Below are positions 1 to 6,205 of a stretch of DNA of 7,336 nucleotides, one piece after another. Each line of letters starts with the position of its first letter. The stretch's first letter is position 1. The notes beneath the pieces are model-generated. The model was not told the DNA's origin, made no database searches, and was given only the letters and a program-made list of their open reading frames with translations. The position numbers were made by a program, and so were the translations under genes. Source of the stretch: JAGOBX01 sp017999075 [NCBI: Candidatus Babelota bacterium] (GTDB taxonomy: Bacteria > JAGOBX01); assembly GCA_017999075.1 (NCBI GenBank), contig JAGOBX010000168.1:1-7336 (forward strand). The letters are read 5' to 3'.

Positions 1-34
1 TATATTTTTGATGGTTAGTCAAACAAAATTAACT

Positions 35-1420
35 TTATATAAAATCTTCCTTGTAAAATGATTTGAACAGAATATATTTAAAAAATCTAAAAATAAATGA
101 AAATGTTTGTGCCGGATAATAAAACATCCTTGCAAAAATTTTCAACATATTCAACGGCCTAATATAAAATCTGAGCAACAAATAAAATTCAAGGTTTACA
201 GAATATTTTTCATAATTAGAATTTTTAAAAATATTTTTATATGGATATAATGAAAAATCAATTTCATTTCTGAATTTATTAAATAAAACCGTTCCAGGAT
301 ATGGAATTAATTTACATACGGACATCAAATCAAGTTTTAATTTTAAAAATTCATTAATTTTTTTCTTTATATTTTCATAACTATCATAATCAATAATAAA
401 AAAAGAAAACGATTCTATTCCATTGATTTTCATCAATTTTAAAACTTCATTGGTTTTTTGAATGTCAATTTTCTTATTGAAAACGGCTTGTGTAGATTTG
501 TCAAGAGTTTCTATTCCGGTATAAATCCTTTTACATCCTGCTTCTGACATTTTTTTTATAAGAGTTTCGTCAAGGCAGTCTATTCTGCTAAGGCAGGACC
601 ATTGAAACCTTAATTTTTTATTAATTATCAAATCACATATATCTATAATTCTTTGTTTATTGGTAGTAAAATTATCATCCATAAATCTTATTGTGCCTGG
701 ATTGTATCTATTTACAAAATATTCAATTTTTTTAAATGCAGCAGGCGCAGGCATTTCATAATAATTATTGCCAAACGAATGAATGCAGTATGTACACGTA
801 AATGCGCATCCTCTAGAAGTATACATTGATATATATGGTTTTGGAGCAAATGGTTCACTGTAATATTTTATATTAATCAATTCATAATCCGGATACGGTT
901 GATTTTCCAAATCAGAAATTCTGTCTAGTTTAGAATAATCAACAATTATTTCATCAAAATTATTTTTATCAATTATTCCGTTATAATTTCTTTCATTTTT
1001 CAATATACTTATTATTCTGTATTCAGGTTCCCCGCAAACTACGTAATCTATATCTGAATGTTTTATGATATATTTATAAAACAAAGACGGATAATATCCG
1101 AACAAAATAATTTTTGAAGTTTGAAATGTTTTTTTCAATAACGTTATAGTTTCAATATCATATTGAAAAATTTCAAAACCAGGTTGGGTAATGATAAAAT
1201 CAGGATTTATACCTGAAATCAATTTTAATAAATTTTTCCTATTAATTTTTTCAGGTATACAATCCAACAATGTAACATCCTTGTATCCTTCCTTCTTTAA
1301 TGAACCTGCAATATATAATAATTCAAGTGGGGGAAAAAGAAAATTATGACTATTAAAAGAACACTGGTATCTTCTTATAACAGTTTTATTAAAAGGTAAA
1401 TTCAGCAGCAATATTCTCAT
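35..1420 (-). CDS. Radical SAM enzyme with N-terminal cobalamin-binding-like domain
   Basis: A 461-residue B12-binding-domain radical SAM protein (class B layout), probably a methyltransferase, cyclase or similar radical enzyme; the substrate is unknown. Residues 1-140 form the Rossmann-like cobalamin-binding domain, with MRILLLNLPF, PPLELLYIAGSLKKEGY (30-46), a GYYPS loop (108-112) and YVVCGEPE (126-133). It lacks the D-x-H-x-x-G motif, so any cobalamin would be bound without the lower His ligand, as in other members of this class. The linker holds QPYPDYELI (174-182). The radical SAM core begins with the [4Fe-4S] motif C205-x3-C209-x2-C212 (SRGCAFTCTYC), then IRFMDDNF (244-251) and YTGIETLD (300-307). 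Residues 410-457 are rich in aromatic and aliphatic residues and may touch the membrane. It starts 30 bases after hisA without a clear ribosome binding site. The ORF is complete, ending 34 bases from the window edge. Confidence 0.9.
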   Translation of the reverse strand: MRILLLNLPFNKTVIRRYQCSFNSHNFLFPPLELLYIAGSLKKEGYKDVTLLDCIPEKINRKNLLKLISGINPDFIITQPGFEIFQYDIETITLLKKTFQTSKIILFGYYPSLFYKYIIKHSDIDYVVCGEPEYRIISILKNERNYNGIIDKNNFDEIIVDYSKLDRISDLENQPYPDYELINIKYYSEPFAPKPYISMYTSRGCAFTCTYCIHSFGNNYYEMPAPAAFKKIEYFVNRYNPGTIRFMDDNFTTNKQRIIDICDLIINKKLRFQWSCLSRIDCLDETLIKKMSEAGCKRIYTGIETLDKSTQAVFNKKIDIQKTNEVLKLMKINGIESFSFFIIDYDSYENIKKKINEFLKLKLDLMSVCKLIPYPGTVLFNKFRNEIDFSLYPYKNIFKNSNYEKYSVNLEFYLLLRFYIRPLNMLKIFARMFYYPAQTFSFIFRFFKYILFKSFYKEDFI

Positions 1421-1450
1421 TATTCTTAAAAAATCGGAGTTTGTTTTATA

Positions 1451-2173
1451 TTATAAAATTATTTTGATTGCTTCTTTAAGTGTGAACCTTTTTTCATAAA
1501 GAGCCTTACCGATAATTACGCCTTTAATATTATTTCTATCAGATTGTTTTAATGCTGTTAAATCGGCGAGTGATGAAACGCCGCCCGAGGCTATAATATC
1601 GCATTTTACAGTATCGGCAAGTAATTTTATATTATTAAAATTAGGGGAAGTCATCATTCCGTCTCGGCTTATATCTGTATAAATTATTCTTTTACAACCT
1701 ATTTTTTCTATATTTTGACTAAACTGCAGATAATCCAATTCTGTGTTTTTTATCCAGCCGTCTGTTGCTATATAATTATTTTTAGCATCTATTCCTACGG
1801 TAATATTTTCCTGGTAACAAGATATTATTTTATTTAAAAAACCGCTGTCTTTAACTGCAGCAGTACCTATAACAAGATATTTTACGCCTATACCTATAAG
1901 ATATTTTACAGTTTCAATGTCCCGTATGCCGCCGCCAACTTCAACAGGAATTTTTATTGATTTGATTATTGATTCAATTATTTTATAATTTTTACCTGTA
2001 CCGTCTTTAGCTCCATCAAGATCAACTATATGTATTAATTGAGCTCCTGAATCCTGCCATTCTAAAGCCTGATCAATAGGATTTGTAAAATATTGTTTTG
2101 ATTGGGAATAATCACCTTGTAAAAGACGTACACATTTACCGTCTTTTAAATCTATTGCTGGAATTATAATCAT
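1451..2173 (-). CDS. hisA: HisA, ProFAR isomerase (histidine biosynthesis)
   Basis: Phosphoribosylformimino-5-aminoimidazole carboxamide ribotide isomerase, the Amadori rearrangement step of histidine biosynthesis, cytoplasmic. It is a 240-residue (beta/alpha)8 barrel of normal length. The catalytic Asp pair is present: D8 in PAIDLKDG and D129 in VGIDAKN, together with T166 in YTDISRDG (165-172). Phosphate-binding loops are intact: VEVGGGIRD (77-85), IIASGGVSS (193-201) and GVIIGKALY (218-226). IVDLDGAKDG (49-58) is also typical. DIDRDG-like wording is replaced here by TDISRDG, which suits HisA better than HisF. No Shine-Dalgarno sequence is visible; the ATG follows an A/T-only stretch 18 bases after the previous stop, so translation may be coupled or rely on an unstructured leader. 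No other his gene is in the window, so the pathway must be completed elsewhere. Confidence 0.95.
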   Translation of the reverse strand: MIIIPAIDLKDGKCVRLLQGDYSQSKQYFTNPIDQALEWQDSGAQLIHIVDLDGAKDGTGKNYKIIESIIKSIKIPVEVGGGIRDIETVKYLIGIGVKYLVIGTAAVKDSGFLNKIISCYQENITVGIDAKNNYIATDGWIKNTELDYLQFSQNIEKIGCKRIIYTDISRDGMMTSPNFNNIKLLADTVKCDIIASGGVSSLADLTALKQSDRNNIKGVIIGKALYEKRFTLKEAIKIIL

Positions 2174-2191
2174 TTTTTTATAAAATATATT

Positions 2192-2704
2192 TTAAAAATA
2201 GTTGGATAATCTGTTAGAACCTGAATTTTCTCCGCCATTCTTAAAAAATGTTTTTAACGATATGTAATGAATTAAAGAAAGCCTCCATAATTTAGTATCT
2301 GGAGTTTTTATAACAGTCCATATTTTATTTTCAGATTGAATATATGATTCTATAATATCAGAAGCTACATCGTTAATACTTTTTTTATATCTCTTAACAG
2401 GATGTTCGCTGAATTGAAGCTTATAGTTATTAAAAAAAAGTATTCTCGCTTCAATTACTAAATCTTCTTCTTCTGCAAGTTCGTTCAAATTATAATTTAT
2501 TTTCGGAGAAAATAATAATTGCGGTGAAACAATTACAGATCCGTCGCGGCATAAACACATGTCATCTCTGAATGGAGTTTTACCTATAACTGAAAATGCC
2601 AGTTCAGAATAATCATGTATCGCACATTTTGTAAAATTATCTTTTACAATTTCCGTATTATCAATTATATTTTTTATATCTTCGTTAGAGATTTTATTAT
2701 TCAT
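2192..2704 (-). CDS. Uncharacterised 170-residue protein
   Basis: I do not recognise a family. No signal peptide or membrane helix is visible, so a cytoplasmic protein is likely. A short acidic helical N-terminus (7-20) leads to a compact region with C27 and a C-x-C pair (C50, C52) in MCLCRDGSVIVSPQLLFSP. A probable helix-strand region follows (ELAEEEDLVIEARILFF, 75-91), and the C-terminal half includes WTVIKTPDTKLWRLSLIHY (129-147). Three cysteines might bind a metal, but the spacing matches no standard finger that I can name. An in-frame TAA lies directly before the ATG, so the start cannot be further upstream. The only ribosome-binding-like sequence, AAGG, is 15 bases away, which is far. 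A TATAAT at 2719-2714 lies between them. hisA begins 18 bases after the stop, so the two are probably co-transcribed. Confidence 0.75.
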   Translation of the reverse strand: MNNKISNEDIKNIIDNTEIVKDNFTKCAIHDYSELAFSVIGKTPFRDDMCLCRDGSVIVSPQLLFSPKINYNLNELAEEEDLVIEARILFFNNYKLQFSEHPVKRYKKSINDVASDIIESYIQSENKIWTVIKTPDTKLWRLSLIHYISLKTFFKNGGENSGSNRLSNYF

Positions 2705-2752
2705 TTATTAATAATTATACCTTAATAAAGTTCAAAATCATATATTTTTTTA

Positions 2753-2780
2753 ATTTTAAATAAATTTATATAAAAATCAA
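2753..2780 (-). promoter_or_regulatory. Possible sigma-70-like promoter before the 170-residue protein gene
   Basis: On the minus strand, TTGATT (2780-2775) and TAAAAT (2758-2753) are separated by 16 bases, immediately after the GT2 stop codon and about 50 bases before the next ATG. Spacing and both boxes are close to consensus, but AT-rich DNA gives many such matches by chance. If real, it would start a unit of the 170-residue protein, hisA and the radical SAM gene. Confidence 0.2.
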
Positions 2781-3557
2781 CTATTTTAAATCCAAATTTA
2801 ATTTTTTTTGTTTTTTGTGCAATTCTCTCAGTTTAATATATTTTACAGTCGGATAAAATGAACATAAAAAAGACCATACAAAACCAGGATATCCGTCTAA
2901 TAAACCCAATTGCAAAATATATCTTTTAAAAAATTCTAACGGAGTTCTAAAAATAATTTTAATAACAGGAGATTTTTTGTTTTTAGCAAATAATTCTTCT
3001 GCGCCATATTCTGTATAAATATTAAATTTCTCAAAATAATCGAATATGTCTTGATAACTGTAATGTAGTATTTCATTTTTCAAATGTTTTACTCTGCCTG
3101 TTACAATAACGCTTTCATGAACCTTATTGGAATTAAAATTACCGTATTTTTTATTAAAAACACGAAGTTTACATTTAATGCATGAACCGCCCCATTTTAA
3201 TTTTTTATCAAAAAATATAAGAGAACTTTTAACCGTAAAACCATTATAACTACTGCTGTATTCATCTATATTTTTAATAATTTCATTCTTTAATTTTTCC
3301 GTAACTACTTCATCAGCATCTATCGAAAATATCCAATCATTAGCAGTCTTTGAAACAGCAAATTGTTTCTGTTCTCCGTATCCGAAAAATTTATTATAAA
3401 AAACTTTGCATCCGAAATCCTTGCATATTTTTACAGTATTGTCTTCGCTTCCAGAATCAACAACAATAATTTCATCACACCAATTTACAGATTTAAGAGT
3501 TTTTAAAATACGCGATTCTTCATTTTTAGTTATAATCACAACACTTATTTTATTCAT
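2781..3557 (-). CDS. GT2 glycosyltransferase, WaaE/KdtX-like (LPS core)
   Basis: GT-A fold inverting glycosyltransferase resembling the WaaE/KdtX group, whose known members add a beta-linked glucose to the LPS inner core at the cytoplasmic face of the inner membrane. At 258 residues it has the usual length. Motifs in order: VVIITKNEE (6-14), the nucleotide-binding VVDSGSEDNT (32-41), the metal-binding DADE with D80 and D82, LRVFNKK and then KVHESV (145-150, with the H-E pair common in this group), HYSYQD (165-170), and a C-terminal amphipathic part with LLDGYPGFVWSF (219-230) followed by a basic tail that probably holds it to the membrane. An AAGG sits nine bases before the ATG, which supports the start. 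The stop is TAG. The gene is intact. Donor and acceptor are inferred from family resemblance only; another envelope glycan is possible. Confidence 0.88.
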   Translation of the reverse strand: MNKISVVIITKNEESRILKTLKSVNWCDEIIVVDSGSEDNTVKICKDFGCKVFYNKFFGYGEQKQFAVSKTANDWIFSIDADEVVTEKLKNEIIKNIDEYSSSYNGFTVKSSLIFFDKKLKWGGSCIKCKLRVFNKKYGNFNSNKVHESVIVTGRVKHLKNEILHYSYQDIFDYFEKFNIYTEYGAEELFAKNKKSPVIKIIFRTPLEFFKRYILQLGLLDGYPGFVWSFLCSFYPTVKYIKLRELHKKQKKLNLDLK

Positions 3558-3579
3558 AAATGCTTACCTTACTATTATT

Positions 3580-3601
3580 ATATTATGGTCCAACATAATA
3601 T
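3580..3601. repeat. Perfect 8-bp inverted repeat upstream of the GT2 gene
   Basis: The two arms are ATATTATG and CATAATAT around a six-base spacer. They lie about 23 bases upstream of the GT2 start codon and just beyond the stop of the Yip1 gene. There is only one G-C pair per stem and no T-run after it on either strand, so it is not a good terminator. It could be an operator or a weak RNA hairpin in the leader. In DNA this AT-rich it may also be chance. Confidence 0.3.
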
Positions 3602-3615
3602 TTATATATACAAGT

Positions 3616-4188
3616 TTATAACAACTTAGGTATGTAATTTATAGAACTCATCAATCCGAATATCATTATTAAAACTGCAATAAAAGAAAATACCAAAAAT
3701 AATGCAAATACAGGAGCCGCTATAATCATAATACTGCGTATATATCCCGTATTATAATTAATTTTTATAATTTGAATCTTTAAAATTAATACCCATAAAA
3801 CAACTAATATTATAAATATTATTGAAAATTTGACGGACAATATTGACGCAGGTGCATATAAAATAAAAGGTGCTAATGTCATAAAAATACATTTAAAAAA
3901 TATTTTGAATTTTCCTGTGCAACCAAGTAATAATGCTGATAAATGAAAAATAATGCTTTCAAATAACACTATAAAAAACAATAAAATAAATCCTGTAAAT
4001 ATAAAAACAAATATTTCCTCTATAGAACGAGGGGTGTTTTTAATGTAAAGTTTACCCGTAGAAAAACTCAATGATGATAACAAAAAAAGAAATAAAACTG
4101 ATTTAAAACTTATATAATATTGAATATTATAAATATTTTTATTTTTAGAAAATAATATATAATTATAAACATAAAACAGTTTATCCAT
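3616..4188 (-). CDS. Yip1-family polytopic inner-membrane protein
   Basis: Integral membrane protein of 190 residues with about five hydrophobic segments, roughly at 28-44, 58-88, 98-116, 119-141 and 151-182. The order of features matches the bacterial Yip1 domain: a membrane helix, then HLSALLLGCTGKFKIFFKC (82-100) where the family has a Gly-rich turn and a short basic stretch, then LAPFILYAPAS (105-115) with helix-breaking prolines, then VLWVLILKIQ leading into a final helix pair. Biochemical roles of bacterial members are mostly unknown; some sit near envelope or transport genes. There is no signal peptide beyond the first membrane helix. A weak AAAAGG lies about 12 bases before the ATG, and an in-frame TAA lies nine bases upstream. 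The GT2 gene follows after 58 bases, so a link to surface glycan or lipid work is plausible but only by position. Confidence 0.7.
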   Translation of the reverse strand: MDKLFYVYNYILFSKNKNIYNIQYYISFKSVLFLFLLSSLSFSTGKLYIKNTPRSIEEIFVFIFTGFILLFFIVLFESIIFHLSALLLGCTGKFKIFFKCIFMTLAPFILYAPASILSVKFSIIFIILVVLWVLILKIQIIKINYNTGYIRSIMIIAAPVFALFLVFSFIAVLIMIFGLMSSINYIPKLL

Positions 4189-4207
4189 AAATTTATTTTA
4201 CCTTTTC

Positions 4208-4276
4208 TTATTGATTAATTATATTAATGGTCTCTATCAATTCATTATGTCCCTGCAATATATTCTCTAACCACAT
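4208..4276 (-). CDS. Doubtful 22-codon small ORF between the MBL and Yip1 genes
   Basis: The 119-base gap contains an ATG-started frame of 22 codons ending in TAA, reading MWLENILQGHNELIETINII and then NQ. It looks like an amphipathic helix and is less low-complexity than the surrounding AT-rich DNA. The same frame is open for a further 12 codons upstream, back to a TGA that overlaps the end of the MBL gene. There is no ribosome binding site before the ATG, only a T-rich stretch. It could be a small protein, a decayed gene remnant or chance; chance is the default for this length. Confidence 0.2.
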   Translation of the reverse strand: MWLENILQGHNELIETINIINQ

Positions 4277-4307
4277 AAAAAATCTAAAACATATCGTATT
4301 TTTAGAA

Positions 4308-5072
4308 TCATCTCAAATAAGCGCACGTCTGAGTCTGGCTGCACGCATACAATTTTATATCATTCAGATTATTGGTTTCTAAATATTTTTTCATTCTGTT
4401 GAATGCTATTTCATAAGTGTTATGTTCCTCTGAAATATGATATAACATAATAAATTTTAATTTTGATTTATCAACGTTATCAACAAGTCTGATAGCATCA
4501 TCATTAGATAAATGACCAAATCTGCTTTTAATGCGCTGTTTCAAAAATAAAGGTCTCTCGCTATGAATCAACATTTTATCGTCATAATTCGATTCTATTA
4601 TAATTCCGTCTGATCCGGAAAGTTTATTTACAACAAGACCTGTTACAAATCCTAAGTCTGTAACAATTCCAACTTTATAATTATTTTTTTTTACAATTAA
4701 TCCTATCGGATCAGCCGCATCATGTGAAACTGGAAAACATTCTATTTCAAACCGTTCAATATTAAAATGTTTTTCAATTATATTAATTTGAGCTTTATTG
4801 AATTTATCCGATACTGCACATAATGTTTTTGATTTAATATATATCGGTATCTGATATTTTCTCCCAACAATTCCTGCTCCTGTCACATGATCTGAATGTT
4901 CATGGGTTATGATAATTCCTCTGATTTTATCAGGAGATTCTCCAATTTCGTCTAACCTCCGGGCAAGTTCTTTTCCGCTAATTCCGCAATCAATTAAAAT
5001 ACTTGATTCATCATCGCACAACAGTATAGAATTTCCGGAACTGCCGCTTGTCAATACAAAAACTGAAAACAT
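4308..5072 (-). CDS. YycJ/WalJ-type metallo-beta-lactamase-fold hydrolase
   Basis: Cytoplasmic metal-dependent hydrolase of the YycJ/WalJ group; characterised relatives are reported to be nucleases with a role in DNA repair, so a nucleic-acid substrate is likely by family. The N-terminus FSVFVLTSGSSGNS is the usual start of this group, which supports the chosen ATG, and an in-frame TAA lies nine bases upstream of it. The metal-binding set is complete: THEHSDH with H57, H59, D61 and H62, then SHD with H117, TDLG with D139, and YHIS with H212. Also visible are ESNYD (160-164) and GHLSN (186-190), both typical of the group. The 254-residue length is normal and the protein looks intact. The ribosome binding site is weak (GGA about ten bases upstream). 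A run of nine A encodes part of VKKNN near 127-131. The stop is TGA. This is not expected to be an antibiotic-resistance lactamase. Confidence 0.9.
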   Translation of the reverse strand: MFSVFVLTSGSSGNSILLCDDESSILIDCGISGKELARRLDEIGESPDKIRGIIITHEHSDHVTGAGIVGRKYQIPIYIKSKTLCAVSDKFNKAQINIIEKHFNIERFEIECFPVSHDAADPIGLIVKKNNYKVGIVTDLGFVTGLVVNKLSGSDGIIIESNYDDKMLIHSERPLFLKQRIKSRFGHLSNDDAIRLVDNVDKSKLKFIMLYHISEEHNTYEIAFNRMKKYLETNNLNDIKLYACSQTQTCAYLR

Positions 5073-5109
5073 GGTGAATTATTCCAATTGTTTATAAATT
5101 TAATAATCG

Positions 5110-6132
5110 TTATTTTCCAGAGCCGGTATTTTTCTGTTCTGAAGCTTCAGCAAGTTTATTAGTAATCATTTTTATTTGTGTGAAACTTTCATTGAAAACT
5201 TCAATATATTCAGTCACTTCGTATTCTATCAAATCAGCAAGCATTACATTATCTTTTGATTCAAATGCATCAAGAAGTTCCTGCATTAATTTTAAATAAT
5301 CATTCAAATAATCTTGTAACGATTTATCTTTAATCTTGATTGCCGAATAATCTATGCTTAATGAATTCTGAAGTTGAGAATAAAAATTTATAACAGTTTC
5401 AAGAAATAAAAATTTTTCTTTCAATTCATTCATTGCTCCTGCAGATTCTCCTATTTGAAGCTTTTCTGAAACTGCAGTCAATTCATTTTTTAAAGTTGAA
5501 AGTTTATTCTGGCAATCTCCGATTTTTTCCAAAATTTCATCAAATGACAATAATGTTTTTTTCGATTTTAATTCTGTAAACAACAATGCCGTATTAGCTA
5601 TCAGTTTTGAATTTAATTTCGAAATAGTTCCGTCTGTAAAAAATAATTTTATTTTCACAGGATCTAAAATTCCTTCCAGTTCATTCAAAGAAAATATAAA
5701 ATCTCTAAAAATTTCAATGTCATTTTTTATTTCCAGAACTTTCGCTATATTTTCAATAGCTTTAACACACCAGCCGAATCCGTCTTTCAACTGAGTAAAG
5801 ATTTCCAACAACTTATTATCCGGAAATTGTTCCGGATTAATTTTGATTTTTTCAATATGTTCATCTATTCTGTCAGAATAATTTTTCAATTCAGCTATCG
5901 AATTTAATGTCAGTATTTCTATATGCTCACTTTCAATTTCTACTTTATTTAAATCATATACCTGCATTTTATCATGTATATTTTCCAAATACTGCTGACC
6001 ATTAATCAATATCTTCAGCACAATATGTTTTTTTTTATACAACCAGTTTCTCAAATCTTCAAGTATGCTCTTAAAATCTTCATCACCCTGAATTTCAAAA
6101 TTAATTTTTTCTTTATTTATAATTATATCCAT
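5110..6132 (-). CDS. Uncharacterised 340-residue, mostly helical protein
   Basis: I do not recognise a named family. There is no signal peptide or membrane segment, so the protein is probably cytoplasmic. Two parts can be seen. Residues 1-70 look beta-rich with one helix: IIINKEKINFEI, then a helix around 18-35, then IVLKILINGQQY and KVEIESEHIEIL, an order reminiscent of a small beta-grasp-like or ligand-binding domain (inference only). Residues 75-330 are almost entirely amphipathic helix, with Lys/Glu-rich heptad-like stretches near 195-260 and an acidic C-terminal helical pair (271-312), so a helical bundle or partial coiled coil is likely. The last ten residues look disordered. Cysteines are few (C122, C207) and no catalytic motif stands out. 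The start is fixed by an AGGAGG ten bases upstream. The MBL-fold gene begins 37 bases after the stop, which suggests co-transcription. It could be a scaffold or adaptor; function unknown. Confidence 0.85.
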   Translation of the reverse strand: MDIIINKEKINFEIQGDEDFKSILEDLRNWLYKKKHIVLKILINGQQYLENIHDKMQVYDLNKVEIESEHIEILTLNSIAELKNYSDRIDEHIEKIKINPEQFPDNKLLEIFTQLKDGFGWCVKAIENIAKVLEIKNDIEIFRDFIFSLNELEGILDPVKIKLFFTDGTISKLNSKLIANTALLFTELKSKKTLLSFDEILEKIGDCQNKLSTLKNELTAVSEKLQIGESAGAMNELKEKFLFLETVINFYSQLQNSLSIDYSAIKIKDKSLQDYLNDYLKLMQELLDAFESKDNVMLADLIEYEVTEYIEVFNESFTQIKMITNKLAEASEQKNTGSGK

Positions 6133-6142
6133 TAAAAAAATG

Positions 6143-6148
6143 CCTCCT
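6143..6148 (-). promoter_or_regulatory. Strong Shine-Dalgarno site of the 340-residue protein gene
   Basis: The minus strand reads AGGAGG, ten bases before the ATG at 6132. It fixes the start of that gene. It is the only full consensus ribosome binding site in the window; the other genes have partial (AAGG, AAAAGG) or no recognisable sites. Confidence 0.85.
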
Positions 6149-6205
6149 GAAAATTTTAGGTTAAAATATATGCCATTTATTTATAAATTTCTTGACTTTC
6201 ATTAT

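Noticed and set aside
7-23. Inverted repeat TTTGA/TCAAA after the radical SAM gene as a terminator
   Set aside because: The stem is five AT-rich pairs and no T-run follows on the minus strand.
3406-3621. Plus-strand ORF of 71 codons
   Set aside because: It lies almost wholly antisense to the GT2 gene, whose motifs are complete, and its translation has no recognisable domain; it is a shadow frame.
4208-4240. TATAAT box before the Yip1 gene as a promoter
   Set aside because: The -10-like match is perfect but the only TTGATA is 11 bases away, and no acceptable -35 box exists at 16-18 bases.
4308-5072. Beta-lactam resistance enzyme
   Set aside because: The N-terminal LTSGSSGNS start and the ESNYD and GHLSN motifs place it in the YycJ/WalJ group rather than among true metallo-beta-lactamases.
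4909-5097. Plus-strand ORF of 62 codons
   Set aside because: It is antisense to the conserved N-terminal part of the MBL-fold gene and has no motif of its own.
6146-6160. Short palindrome CCTGAAAATTTTAGG near the ribosome binding site
   Set aside because: Only three outer base pairs could form in RNA before a mismatch; too weak to act as a hairpin that hides the site.
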